From NCBI RefSeq assembly GCF_009849585.1, contig NZ_VCRN01000010.1, forward strand, positions 108,049 to 172,048: a stretch of DNA of 64,000 nucleotides. The letters are read 5' to 3'. Of this stretch, positions 9,471 through 18,031 are shown piece by piece (the stretch's first letter is position 1; every line of letters starts with the position of its first letter). The notes beneath the pieces were generated by a model, which was not told the origin of the DNA, searched no databases, and worked only from the letters and a program-made list of their open reading frames with translations. The DNA is from Bacillus sp. ZZV12-4809 (GTDB lineage Bacteria > Bacillota > Bacilli > Bacillales > Cytobacillaceae). The position numbers and the translations under genes were made by a program.

Positions 9471-10496
9471 ATGAAGCCATTTATTCCTCAGCTAGTTTAT
9501 ATAGAGCCTCAAGCTCTTGAATACCCCTTAGGAAGAGAGCTAAAGGAAAAATTTGAAAAAATGAATATAGAAATCCGGGAAACAACTTCACATAATCAGG
9601 TGAGGAATATTCCGGGTGACAACGAATTACAGAAATATCGCAATGCAAAGTCCACTTTAGTAGTAGGGATCAGGCGGACTCTAAAATTCGATACATCCAA
9701 GCCCTCTGCAGAATACGCCATTCCTCTTGCTACAGGCTGCATGGGGCATTGTCATTATTGCTATCTGCAAACCACACTTGGAAGCAAGCCGTATATTCGG
9801 ACATATGTAAACCTCGAAGAAATTTTTGAGCAGGCCTCTAAATATATGGAAGAGCGTAAACCGGAGCTGACTCGATTTGAAGCTGCGTGTACATCCGATA
9901 TCGTAGGGATAGATCATCTAACCCACTCCCTGAAAAAGACCATCGAATTTATTGGTCAGACTGAATATGGACAGCTTCGGTTTGTCACAAAGTATCATCA
10001 TGTCGATCATTTGCTGGATGCGAAACATAATGGGAAAACACGTTTCCGATTTAGTGTTAATTCGCGCTATGTAATAAAAAACTTTGAGCCGGGAACTTCC
10101 TCATTCGACGACCGGCTTGAAGCTGCCCGTAAAGTAGCCAATGCCGGCTATCCGCTTGGATTTATCGTGGCGCCTATTTACATGCACGATGATTGGCGTG
10201 AAGGCTACCATGAACTTTTTCAGAGGTTAAGCAAAGCACTTGATGGCATCAGCCTTGAAGGCTTAACTTTTGAACTAATCCAGCACAGATTTACGAAACC
10301 GGCCAAAAAGGTCATTGAAAAGCGCTACCCAAAAACAAAGCTTGAAATGGATGAAGAAAAGCGCAAATATAAGTGGGGACGATATGGTATTGGCAAGTAT
10401 GTATATCCGACTGATGAAGCAAAGGATCTGGAACAAACAATTAGGGAATATATTCACTCATATTTTCCAGAAGCAGAAGTGCAATATTTTACGTAA
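9471..10496 (+). CDS. splB: Spore photoproduct lyase
   Basis: 341-aa radical SAM enzyme that reverts 5-thyminyl-5,6-dihydrothymine (spore photoproduct) in germinating spores. The cluster-binding cysteines are C90, C94 and C97 in CMGHCHYC. The conserved hydrogen-donor cysteine is in FEAACTSD at residue 140. The start is ATG 9471 after AGAGAGG. No splA regulator precedes it. A CATACTA at 9402-9408 resembles a sigma-G -10 element, as expected for a forespore gene, but I see no convincing -35. Confidence 0.95.
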   Translation: MKPFIPQLVYIEPQALEYPLGRELKEKFEKMNIEIRETTSHNQVRNIPGDNELQKYRNAKSTLVVGIRRTLKFDTSKPSAEYAIPLATGCMGHCHYCYLQTTLGSKPYIRTYVNLEEIFEQASKYMEERKPELTRFEAACTSDIVGIDHLTHSLKKTIEFIGQTEYGQLRFVTKYHHVDHLLDAKHNGKTRFRFSVNSRYVIKNFEPGTSSFDDRLEAARKVANAGYPLGFIVAPIYMHDDWREGYHELFQRLSKALDGISLEGLTFELIQHRFTKPAKKVIEKRYPKTKLEMDEEKRKYKWGRYGIGKYVYPTDEAKDLEQTIREYIHSYFPEAEVQYFT

Positions 10497-10601
10497 TTAT
10501 TAAATTTTGCTTGTCAGCCGTACTATTTTAAAAAGCTCCTGATTAAAGATGTATAAGTAAAGGTTCCTCTATGAGCAAGTACATCGACAGGAGTGGCTTT
10601 C

Positions 10602-11486
10602 ATGTATATAGATGGGGTTTTTTCAGGGGGAGGCATCAAAGGATTTGCCTTAATCGGCGCATATGATGTGGTTCATAAAAAGGGATTTCGCTTCAAACGG
10701 GTTGCTGGTACAAGTGCAGGATCCATTGTGGCTGCATTAATAGCTGCCAATTACACCAGTGAGGAAATATATCAGCTCGTCGATGAATTTGAAATCCGAA
10801 AGCTTCTTGATGAAAGAAAGACGTTTATCCCCTTTGCAGTGGGTAAATGGCTTAACTTGTATTGGCATCTGGGGTTATATAAAGGAGCTGAGCTGGAAAG
10901 CTGGATGGCTCAGAAATTAGCCGACAGGGGGATTAAAACATTTTCAGATCTGCCGCCTGATTCCCTTAGAGTCATAGCATCTGACCTGACCAATGGAAGA
11001 CTGGTTGTACTGCCTGATGACCTTGTGAATTATGGCATTGATCCAGCTTCATTTCCGGTAGCCAAAGCAATCAGAATGAGCTGCAGTCTCCCGTATTTTT
11101 TTGAGCCGGTTAAACTGAAGGGATACAGCAGTACAAGTGTCATTGTGGATGGCGGAGTTTTAAGCAATTTTCCGATGTGGCTTTTTGATAAGGAAAATGT
11201 GAAAAAGACGAGGCCTGTGCTCGGGATAAAGTTAAGCCATGAGCTAAGTGAACGGCCTCCTAACAAAATCGACAACGCCATACAAATGTACGCGGCGCTT
11301 TTTGAAACGATGAAGGACGCGCATGATGCAAGATACATCTCGAGAAAGCATGCACAAAACATTATTTTCATTCCAACGGATGGTGTATTGACTGTGGAAT
11401 TTAATATTACCGAGAAGAAGAAAAAAGACCTCCTGGAGCATGGCAGACAATGTGCGGAGCAGTTTTTTACATCATGGAGCTACTAA
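10602..11486 (+). CDS. yqhO: Patatin-like phospholipase (YqhO)
   Basis: 294-aa patatin-fold hydrolase. GGGIKG (about residues 8-13) is the oxyanion loop, GTSAGS (about 34-39) holds the catalytic serine, and VDGGVLSNFP (about 180-189) carries the aspartate of the Ser-Asp dyad. The family cleaves acyl esters of membrane lipids; the physiological substrate here is unknown. The annotated start is ATG 10602 with AGGAG 8 bases upstream; the GTG at 10593 overlaps this ribosome site. It stands alone between splB and a bidirectional terminator, at the B. subtilis yqhO position. Confidence 0.9.
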   Translation: MYIDGVFSGGGIKGFALIGAYDVVHKKGFRFKRVAGTSAGSIVAALIAANYTSEEIYQLVDEFEIRKLLDERKTFIPFAVGKWLNLYWHLGLYKGAELESWMAQKLADRGIKTFSDLPPDSLRVIASDLTNGRLVVLPDDLVNYGIDPASFPVAKAIRMSCSLPYFFEPVKLKGYSSTSVIVDGGVLSNFPMWLFDKENVKKTRPVLGIKLSHELSERPPNKIDNAIQMYAALFETMKDAHDARYISRKHAQNIIFIPTDGVLTVEFNITEKKKKDLLEHGRQCAEQFFTSWSY

Positions 11487-11529
11487 TAATAAAAGCCAGG
11501 AGCTATAAGTCAAAAATATTATCAACATA

Positions 11530-11567
11530 AAAAATCGAGCCCTGATTATAGGGAGGCTCGATTTTTC
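11530..11567. terminator. Bidirectional terminator between yqhO and yqhP
   Basis: AAAAATCGAGCC pairs with GGCTCGATTTTT; T runs occur on both strands. The minus-strand yqhP stop codon lies inside the loop. Confidence 0.85.
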
Positions 11568-11926
11568 TTTTTGCCTTTTTTGCCTTCTATGACTGTCAAA
11601 TGTGGAGAGGATTTTTTTCTGGACTTTTTAATGGAAGTAATCGATCCGACAGATCCCTTTCTTCCATTGGCAGTGCCAGATTCTTTATTATTATTAAAAC
11701 GTCTTTTTGATTTTTTGGCTGCCTTTATAAAAGCTCGCTGCTCTCGCTTTGAGGGATTATATCTGTTAAAGCGCTGAAAAAGAAAGTATACTGCAGCTCC
11801 AATGATAACAATGACAGCTATTCTCTGCAAAAAACCGGCAGGATTTGAGATCAGGCTGACGGCAACTCCGATAACAGCTAGAATTATGAGACCGGAGACA
11901 ATATAAAATGTAAATGGTTTTTTCAA
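11546..11926 (-). CDS. yqhP: YqhP / SA1362-family small membrane protein
   Basis: About 126 aa: two predicted membrane helices (roughly residues 8-27 and 32-50) then a very basic tail rich in Lys, Arg and Ser ending KKGKKKNRASL. I choose TTG 11926 (LKKPFTFYIV) because GGGAGG lies 8 bases upstream; the GTG at 11935 overlaps that ribosome site. Function is unknown; the basic tail may bind RNA, DNA or anionic lipid heads. Position and orientation match B. subtilis yqhP. Confidence 0.8.
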   Translation of the reverse strand: MKKPFTFYIVSGLIILAVIGVAVSLISNPAGFLQRIAVIVIIGAAVYFLFQRFNRYNPSKREQRAFIKAAKKSKRRFNNNKESGTANGRKGSVGSITSIKKSRKKSSPHLTVIEGKKGKKKNRASL

Positions 11927-11935
11927 GAAAGCCAC

Positions 11936-12353
11936 CTCCCTAAAAGCATGATGAGCAATTTTATAAGCTTTTAAACTCTATAAGCTAAAGTTTATCGAAA
12001 TAATTAATGAAAGTAGTCTTTATTTTTTTATTTTCCTATTTCTTTACAATTTAAACAGAGGAACATTAACTTTTCATGAGGCTTAGTAAGGTTTTCCATA
12101 TTATCGGGAATATTGCTTATACTTAAATTTATGCTCTGCACCCCAGTCCCGGAACTCGCATAACCGGAAATAAGCAAAAATTATAGAGCTTCATCCTTAA
12201 TTATTTTATTCGACTTAAAATCCCATAAAACCTCTATATTAAAGGAAAATATATATGGTTTTTGCAGCGGAAATTATTCAAGATGCTTTTAATTGAAATT
12301 GATGCAATGGAATAATTGTGTGTGGACATAATAGGAAAAGGAGGTGGCGCAAA
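11936..12353. other. Intergenic region between yqhP and yqhR
   Basis: AT-rich stretch of about 420 bp holding the yqhP upstream sequences on the minus strand and the yqhR leader on the plus strand. I see no gene, repeat or confident promoter. B. subtilis has yqhQ (DUF1385 membrane protein) at this place; nothing resembling it is present, neither whole nor as an obvious remnant. Confidence 0.6.
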
Positions 12354-12884
12354 GTGGCAGAAGAAAAAGAGCGCTTGGAACAGAATCAAAGGGAAAAACC
12401 AATGTCTTTTATGGCAATGGTGGTCATTACCGGATTGGTTGGAGGCATTCTTTGGAGCGGACTGGCCTATCTTGCTTATGTGTTTAATTTCACGGAAATT
12501 CGCCCAAATGTCATTCTCGAGCCCTGGACGATTGGAGCATGGAAAGAGGGATGGCTGGGGACAATGATCTCGATCTTCCTGATAGGCGGAATATCTATTA
12601 TAGCTGCCCTGATTTATTATGCAGCGCTGCGGAGATTTCAAAGTATTTTGGTCGGAGCAGGCTATGGAATTGCCCTTTTTTTACTGGTATTTTTTATACT
12701 CAACCCTATCTTCCCGGGCATCAGCCCGTTTTGGGAGCTTGAGCGAAATACAATAATTACCTCAATTTGTTTCTATATTTTATTTGGTGTATTTGTTGGG
12801 TATTCCATTTCATATGAAGCTCATGAACTCAAAGGCAAAACTGAAGATGAAAAAAAGGCCCGCACTGATCCAGAAATAATTTAA
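12354..12884 (+). CDS. yqhR: YqhR-family membrane protein
   Basis: 176-aa integral membrane protein with a charged N terminus (EEKERLEQNQREK) and four predicted helices: about residues 18-39, 64-88, 96-118 and 133-153, then a charged tail. GTG 12354 follows a near-perfect AAGGAGGTG 6 bases upstream; the frame is open to an ATG at 12318 but with no ribosome site. Function is unknown. It takes the yqhR place before aroQ, with yqhQ absent. Confidence 0.82.
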   Translation: MAEEKERLEQNQREKPMSFMAMVVITGLVGGILWSGLAYLAYVFNFTEIRPNVILEPWTIGAWKEGWLGTMISIFLIGGISIIAALIYYAALRRFQSILVGAGYGIALFLLVFFILNPIFPGISPFWELERNTIITSICFYILFGVFVGYSISYEAHELKGKTEDEKKARTDPEII

Positions 12885-12892
12885 TGGATTGG

Positions 12893-13165
12893 ATGTTTTC
12901 GCAAAGTTTGTTGCTATTTGAATTATATTTACTGAGTTGATTGCAGCGTAAGGTGTCCTCGAAAGTACATGCGCATTTTCTTCGTGCGGTGTGAACCCAA
13001 GGCAGCCTATTCAATGTCCAGCGGGAGCAGCGGGACAGGTGAGATCCCGCAGACTCGAAGCAACGAGGAGGCTCAGCGCCCGCGCTGCGGAAAGGGTGCA
13101 TCCCCTCGCTGCAATCAACGGACAACATTGATGAGTGAAAAACAATTTATACGAAAGAGTCTTTA
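12893..13165 (+). repeat. Dispersed palindromic element with 13-bp terminal inverted repeats
   Basis: The core, 12936-13119, is bounded by GTTGATTGCAGCG and its exact inverse CGCTGCAATCAAC. Outside it, GGATGTTTTCGCAAAG on the left is roughly mirrored by a TACGAAAGAGTC end on the right. Inside are GC-rich self-complementary blocks such as GCGGGA/TCCCGC and ACTCG/CGAG. A truncated relative is at 6293-6463. No protein is encoded. It looks like a non-autonomous MITE- or REP-like element of the kind seen between genes of Bacillaceae. Confidence 0.82.
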
Positions 13166-13248
13166 AAAAAGAGCCTAAACAAGAGTTATCATTCGTAAAT
13201 GAAGATTAAATCAGTATGAGCTGAAGGCTAATGTCAATGGAGGGAATA

Positions 13249-13320
13249 ATGAAAAATAAAGCGAAAAGTGCTATACGTCAGAACTGTATGAAAGTTTGCT
13301 TTATGATAGAATGTTCTTAA
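13249..13320 (+). CDS. Possible 23-aa small ORF
   Basis: ATG 13249 has GGAGGG 6 bases upstream, a strong ribosome site, and the frame gives a 23-residue basic, cysteine-containing peptide (two of its three Cys in KVCFMIECS at the C terminus). The stop sits within a following terminator-like hairpin. Without homologues it could equally be chance; no function is proposed. Confidence 0.3.
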   Translation: MKNKAKSAIRQNCMKVCFMIECS

Positions 13321-13336
13321 GTGGGCATTCTTTTTC
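13307..13336 (+). terminator. Terminator-like hairpin upstream of aroQ
   Basis: AGAATG pairs with CATTCT and is followed by TTTTT. It ends whatever is transcribed from 13150-13320, or attenuates aroQ. Confidence 0.55.
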
Positions 13337-13403
13337 AGTGCTGTCAGCAGGATATTAAAGAGAAGGGAAAGCCTGTAAGCAATTGTTAAAAAGGTGGTTG
13401 AAT

Positions 13404-13850
13404 ATGGGGAAAATACTCCTGTTAAATGGGCCGAATTTAAACCTGCTCGGCAAAAGGGAACCAGGTGTTTATGGAAAAGAAACACTTGATCATCTCGAGC
13501 AAAAAATGAAGGCGTTGGGTGCTTCATATGAAACAGAAGTGATCTGTTTTCAGTCAAATCACGAAGGTGAACTTATTGATAAGCTTCACCTTGCCAATGA
13601 AGATGGCACACAGGGTATAATTTTCAATCCCGGAGCATTTACCCATTATAGTTATGCAATAAGGGATGCTGTTGCAGGAATTCAGATTCCTGTGATCGAA
13701 GTACATATTTCAAATGTTCATGCCAGAGAAGAATTCAGGCATATTTCTGTCATTGCCCCCGCTTCAATGGGACAAATAGTCGGCCTCGGCTTTAAAGGGT
13801 ATGAACTGGCGTTTTATGCCTTAATGGATTTTGACAAGGGGAGAGAATAA
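13404..13850 (+). CDS. aroQ: Type II 3-dehydroquinate dehydratase
   Basis: 148-aa dodecameric dehydratase converting 3-dehydroquinate to 3-dehydroshikimate in the shikimate pathway. Motifs: LLNGPNLNLLGKREPGVYG (residues 5-23, with the catalytic Arg and Tyr), FNPGAFTHYSYA (Asn and Ala/Phe of the substrate pocket) and EVHISNVHAREEFRH with the catalytic His. ATG 13404 follows AAGGTGG; the TTG at 13383 lacks a ribosome site. The stop is followed by a single base and then the yqhT start, so the two genes are co-transcribed. Confidence 0.95.
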   Translation: MGKILLLNGPNLNLLGKREPGVYGKETLDHLEQKMKALGASYETEVICFQSNHEGELIDKLHLANEDGTQGIIFNPGAFTHYSYAIRDAVAGIQIPVIEVHISNVHAREEFRHISVIAPASMGQIVGLGFKGYELAFYALMDFDKGRE

Positions 13851-13851
13851 A

Positions 13852-14913
13852 ATGGAGAAAATACAAAAATTGCGAGCGCGTTTTACAGAGTCTGGGATAG
13901 ATGGCATGCTGATTACCAGCACCTACAATCGCCGTTATATGACAGGGTTTACCGGTTCATCGGGCGTCGTGCTCATCAGTGCGGATAAAGCACTCTTCAT
14001 AACCGATTTCCGCTACACGGAACAGGCTGCTAAACAATGTGAAGGATATGAAATTGTGAAGCATACTGGTGCAATTCCGGAAGAAGTCGCCAAACAGGCA
14101 AAACAGCTCGGAATCAAAAGGCTTGGTTTTGAAGAGAATCATGTTACTTTTGCTTCCTATAAAGCCTATGATAAAGCTGTTAACGCTGAGCTGATCCCTG
14201 TTTCTGACACTATTGAAAAGTTACGCTTGATAAAGGACGATTCAGAGATTAAGATAATAAAGGTGGCGGCAGACATTGCAGATGCTGCGTTTAAACATAT
14301 TCTTGATGTCATTCGGCCAGGTATTACTGAACTGGAAGTTTCGAATGAATTAGAATTCTTTATGAGAAAAGCGGGTGCAGATTCATCATCGTTTGACATT
14401 ATCGTAGCATCCGGGTACCGTTCTGCTCTTCCGCATGGAGTCGCCAGTGATAAGGTAATTGAAAAAGGCGATTTTGTCACTCTTGACTTCGGTGCTTATT
14501 ATAAAGGGTATGTTTCTGATATTACCCGCACAATTGCTGTTGGAGAACCAGAAGATAAGCTGAAAGAAATCTATGGAATTGTGCAGGAAGCTCAAGAGCG
14601 GGGGATGGAAGGCATCAAACCTGGAATGAGCGGCAAAGAGGCAGATGCCTTAACTCGTGATTATATTGCAGGCAAAGGCTATGGCGAATATTTTGGCCAT
14701 TCTACGGGACACGGCATCGGCCTTGAAGTCCATGAAGGTCCTGCATTATCCTTTAAGTCTGATGTTATCCTTGAGCCCGGAATGATCGTAACAGTGGAGC
14801 CGGGCATATACATACCGGGAATTGGCGGTGTCCGAATTGAGGATGATACAGTCATAACAAACGATCATAATGAAACACTTACTCATTCTACTAAAGAATT
14901 AATTATTCTTTAA
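13852..14913 (+). CDS. yqhT: Xaa-Pro aminopeptidase-like M24B peptidase (YqhT)
   Basis: 353-aa proline-specific aminopeptidase with an N-terminal creatinase-like domain (about 1-125) and a C-terminal pita-bread metallopeptidase domain. The dinuclear-metal ligands are visible: LDFGAYYKGYVSDITRT (two Asp), GHSTGHGIGLEVHEGP (His), TVEPGIYIPGIGG (Glu) and GVRIEDD (Glu). ATG 13852 follows AAGGGGAGAG. It is expected to free N-terminal residues that precede proline. It lies between aroQ and efp as in B. subtilis; pairing with efp is a conserved arrangement, with no proven functional link. Confidence 0.92.
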   Translation: MEKIQKLRARFTESGIDGMLITSTYNRRYMTGFTGSSGVVLISADKALFITDFRYTEQAAKQCEGYEIVKHTGAIPEEVAKQAKQLGIKRLGFEENHVTFASYKAYDKAVNAELIPVSDTIEKLRLIKDDSEIKIIKVAADIADAAFKHILDVIRPGITELEVSNELEFFMRKAGADSSSFDIIVASGYRSALPHGVASDKVIEKGDFVTLDFGAYYKGYVSDITRTIAVGEPEDKLKEIYGIVQEAQERGMEGIKPGMSGKEADALTRDYIAGKGYGEYFGHSTGHGIGLEVHEGPALSFKSDVILEPGMIVTVEPGIYIPGIGGVRIEDDTVITNDHNETLTHSTKELIIL

Positions 14914-14938
14914 ATGTACACATTAGGAGGACACACTC

Positions 14939-15496
14939 ATGATTTCAGTAAACGATTTTCGTACGGGTTTGACAATTGAAGTTGATAACGGCATATGGCG
15001 TGTAATGGATTTCCAGCACGTAAAACCGGGAAAAGGAGCGGCTTTTGTACGATCCAAACTGCGGAATCTTCGCACTGGTGCCATTCAGGAAAAAACCTTC
15101 CGTGCAGGAGAAAAAGTAGCGAAGGCACAAATCGATAACCGTAAAATGCAATACCTATATGCAAATGGAGATCAGCATGTTTTCATGGATAATGAATCTT
15201 ATGAGCAGATCGAGCTGCCTGCATCAGCAATTGAGTATGAATTAAAATTCTTAAAAGAAAACATGGAAGTCGCTATTATGCTTTATCAGGGAGAGTCTCT
15301 TGGAATCGAGCTTCCTAACTCTGTTGAACTTACAGTAACAGAAACAGAACCAGGCATTAAAGGGGATACTGCATCCGGCGGAACAAAGCCTGCAACAGTT
15401 GAAACAGGCCTGACTGTACAAGTTCCTTTCTTTGTTAATGAAGGGGATAAATTGATCATCAATACAACTGATGGTTCATACGTTTCACGTGCATAA
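14939..15496 (+). CDS. efp: Translation elongation factor P
   Basis: 185-aa EF-P, which enters the ribosomal E site and rescues stalling at polyproline stretches. N-terminal KOW-like domain (about 1-64), then two OB-fold domains. The modification loop reads [12 protein letters not shown], with the lysine at position 32 that is 5-aminopentanol-modified in B. subtilis. C-terminal [17 protein letters not shown] is the family signature. Start ATG 14939 after TTAGGAGG. A strong terminator follows immediately. Confidence 0.97.
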   Translation: MISVNDFRTGLTIEVDNGIWRVMDFQHVKPGKGAAFVRSKLRNLRTGAIQEKTFRAGEKVAKAQIDNRKMQYLYANGDQHVFMDNESYEQIELPASAIEYELKFLKENMEVAIMLYQGESLGIELPNSVELTVTETEPGIKGDTASGGTKPATVETGLTVQVPFFVNEGDKLIINTTDGSYVSRA

Positions 15497-15500
15497 ATGG

Positions 15501-15529
15501 AAAAAATCCCGAGCAATCGGGATTTTTTT
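15501..15529. terminator. efp terminator
   Basis: AAAAAATCCCGA and TCGGGATTTTTTT form a near-perfect stem with a T run. It abuts the stop codon of the minus-strand 55-aa gene and carries an opposing T run, so it can serve both. Confidence 0.93.
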
Positions 15530-15695
15530 ATCCTTTATATTTCCTGCCCTCAGCGCCGGGGGATATGTCAGTGTCATTGAGATTATTATAGTCAGGGTCA
15601 GATGCAGGAGCAGTTCTGTTATCACGGGTTCCTCCCAGATAAGCCCTGTCGCCTTTTTTCTGATTCTTTAAAAATTCATCCAGATTTTCATTCAT
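15528..15695 (-). CDS. Unrecognised 55-aa hydrophilic protein
   Basis: ATG 15695 has GAGG 7 bases upstream and gives a 55-codon frame ending exactly at the efp terminator. The product is charged and polar (MNENLDEFLKNQKKGDRAYL at the N terminus, then NRTAPASDPDYNN and GAEGRKYKG), with no membrane helix or cysteine. Codon use looks like its neighbours. I do not recognise the family; a small spore or stress protein is possible but not shown. It lies upstream of nothing on its strand and may be transcribed with the SIMPL gene, 79 bp away. Confidence 0.6.
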   Translation of the reverse strand: MNENLDEFLKNQKKGDRAYLGGTRDNRTAPASDPDYNNLNDTDISPGAEGRKYKG

Positions 15696-15774
15696 CTCAT
15701 AACCTCATTTCTATAGAATTCCTCGACACCTTATTAGTATTAGCTTCTTTTCCATGATTATAAGCAGAAGCTTC

Positions 15775-16461
15775 CTAGCTGTAATATATGAACTCAGCCG
15801 TGATGCGACTTTCAATTTCTATGGTGCCAGGCTGGATCGGTGTGCTGACGGCACTTTTGACAAAAGCGGAGGATTGTATAGATACAGGCTGCTCCATCCC
15901 TAAAGTTCCTTCTGTCACGGATACTGGGGTGCTGATCAATTGTACATTTAGTGCAGCAGCGATTGTTTTAGCCTTTTTGTAAGCATCCATTACAGCCGCG
16001 TTTAAAGCCTGCTGGTACAAATCCTGCTGATTTTCAGTTTCGAAAGTAATTTCTCTAACCGTGTTTGCACCGTTTTCCACTCCTGTATCCACAACAAGTC
16101 CTGCATTATCTAATTCAGCAACAGTAATGCCGAGTATATGCTCAACTCTGTAACCGCGGAATATTTGCTTGCCATCCACAAAATCATACTGTGGAAAAAT
16201 AGTGAAATCTGACGTTTGAACTTGCTTATCTGTTATTCCTATGGCATTAAGAGATTTTTGGATATTTGAAATGGCAGCAGTATTCTGCCCCTGTGCTTTT
16301 TGAAGCTCCTGATCTTCTGTTATAACTCCCAGCTTTATATTAGCCAGATCTGGCTGTGCAGCTAACTTTCCCTCACCTGAAACCCTTAATGTATTTGGCT
16401 TGGATCTGAAATGGCTCCCACTCTGTACAGTATTGCGGACAAATGGCTGATAATAATACAT
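15775..16461 (-). CDS. SIMPL-domain (DUF541/YggE-like) protein
   Basis: 228 aa, single SIMPL domain. LRVSGEGKLAAQPDLANIKL and the repeated alternation IQKSLNAIGITDKQVQTSDF are typical, with the Tyr-rich FPQYDF and YRVEHILGITV segments mid-protein. No signal peptide is evident; the N terminus is YYYQPFVRN. I prefer ATG 16461 because CGGGGA is 9 bases upstream; ATG 16470 is too close to it. Members of this family are linked to oxidative or envelope stress in other bacteria, and the role is not settled. Same strand as the alkaline phosphatase, separated by 75 bp. Confidence 0.8.
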   Translation of the reverse strand: MYYYQPFVRNTVQSGSHFRSKPNTLRVSGEGKLAAQPDLANIKLGVITEDQELQKAQGQNTAAISNIQKSLNAIGITDKQVQTSDFTIFPQYDFVDGKQIFRGYRVEHILGITVAELDNAGLVVDTGVENGANTVREITFETENQQDLYQQALNAAVMDAYKKAKTIAAALNVQLISTPVSVTEGTLGMEQPVSIQSSAFVKSAVSTPIQPGTIEIESRITAEFIYYS

Positions 16462-16536
16462 AACTTTCATTCCCCGCTTTCATTAATGTATCTTTCTAGA
16501 ATTACGCGGGAGAAAGAGAAAAAATGCGTATTTACA

Positions 16537-17919
16537 TTAATGCCAGCTGTAATCCATCAGTCCGGCAATCTTTTTCGGGATATCCGTATTCTCCAGCACT
16601 CCTGTAAAAGCTTCGCTCCCATTGCCATAAGCAAATAAAGGAATCATATTGCCTGTGTGGCCGCCGGTAGAGCTAAGAGCTCTTACTGTACCCGTTAAAA
16701 TACCCCCATGATATTTCTCAGCAATCAGGCTCCCTATTTCCCATGCTGCTAAGGATTGAGGATAAACCTGGCTGTCTGTGTTCTGAAGCTTCCGATTAAA
16801 TGATTCTATTTCCATCTCAGTTAAGTCAATATTTGCATACTTTTTTAAAACATTCTTCACACTTTCTGACCGATAAATGCCCCTATTATCATCTTTTGCC
16901 AATTGACTGGCCATATATTGCGGAGATGCCTTAACTTCCTTTAAATGCTGTATATCCAGCGGTTCTGATGCAGATATCCCCATGGTTTCATGATCTGCGA
17001 CAATCAGCACCAAAGTTTCTTTGTCCTTTTGTGCCCATTCGACGGCAAATTTGACAGCTTCATCAAACTCAATCGTTTCTTTCCAGATGCCTGTAATATC
17101 ACCAGCGTGTGAAGCATGATCAATTCTTGCTCCCTCGGCCATGAGGAAAAATCCCTGTTCTCCTTTTGAGAGGATATCGATTGCTTTTTCAGTCATTTCT
17201 TTTAAGCTGGGTTCTTTGCTCTCCAGTATTTGCCGGTCCGATTTAAAGTTCATATATCCCTCGTTAAACAAGCCAAGCAGCTTTGAGCCTTTCGCAGACA
17301 GCAATTCTTCCCGATTCACTGCATAAGCATATCCCTTTTGCTTTGCCTCTTTCAATAAATCCCTCCCGCTTTGCTTTTCCGGTTTGAAGTATGCTCTGCC
17401 GCCTCCAAGCAGCACGTCTACCCCGGATTCAAGCTGCTGGCGTGCAATTTCCTCCTGTCCCGACCATCTGTTTGAAACACTTGCTGTAAAGGCTGCAGGT
17501 GTTGCATCTGTAATTGTATTGGTGGATATTATCCCTGCTTTTTTACCGTTTTTCTTGAATAAATCCAGAATACTGTCTGCTTCCTTCCCATCAGGCGTAA
17601 CTCCGATCATTCCATTATTCGTTTTTCTTCCAGTTGCAAGAGCCGTACCGCCGGCAGCTGAATCTGTCACAAGATTATTGGCAGATTCGGTATGCACTAA
17701 TGCGGTGTGCGGGAGAGATTCCATGAACAGCCTCCCGTCCTTCCCGTACTCCAGCTTTCTTGCAATTTCTATCTGGCCCATTCCCATTCCATCGCCAATC
17801 AACAGAATGACATTTTGCGGTCCTTTTGTATTTTTCTGATGAGCCCTTCCTTCTGCAGGAAAGAAACCAAGAACAATCAGCTGAAAGATAACCATAATGT
17901 ATATGCATTTTGTTTTCAT
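16537..17919 (-). CDS. Secreted alkaline phosphatase
   Basis: About 460 aa. N-terminal signal peptide (hydrophobic IYIMVIFQLIVLGFF, cleavage likely after GRA near residue 25), then the PhoA fold. VILLIGDGMG holds metal-ligand Asp, TDSAAGGTALATG the phosphoserine, GARIDHASHAGD and VADHETMG further zinc ligands, and GGHTGN the last His. It hydrolyses phosphomonoesters outside the membrane. The start is uncertain: GTG 17928 is 3 bases from AAAGG, whereas ATG 17919 is 12 bases away but begins the usual MKTK signal. I see no definite PHO box. Not present at this site in B. subtilis. Confidence 0.9.
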   Translation of the reverse strand: MKTKCIYIMVIFQLIVLGFFPAEGRAHQKNTKGPQNVILLIGDGMGMGQIEIARKLEYGKDGRLFMESLPHTALVHTESANNLVTDSAAGGTALATGRKTNNGMIGVTPDGKEADSILDLFKKNGKKAGIISTNTITDATPAAFTASVSNRWSGQEEIARQQLESGVDVLLGGGRAYFKPEKQSGRDLLKEAKQKGYAYAVNREELLSAKGSKLLGLFNEGYMNFKSDRQILESKEPSLKEMTEKAIDILSKGEQGFFLMAEGARIDHASHAGDITGIWKETIEFDEAVKFAVEWAQKDKETLVLIVADHETMGISASEPLDIQHLKEVKASPQYMASQLAKDDNRGIYRSESVKNVLKKYANIDLTEMEIESFNRKLQNTDSQVYPQSLAAWEIGSLIAEKYHGGILTGTVRALSSTGGHTGNMIPLFAYGNGSEAFTGVLENTDIPKKIAGLMDYSWH

Positions 17920-18031
17920 AACGGGCACCAGCCTTTCATTATATTCGTTTTGAATATTTTTTGAAGAAAGACATCTTTTTAATCAGGCAATAGCTTGTAC
18001 TAAATAAATGTGAAGCTTGCAAATCTAAGTC

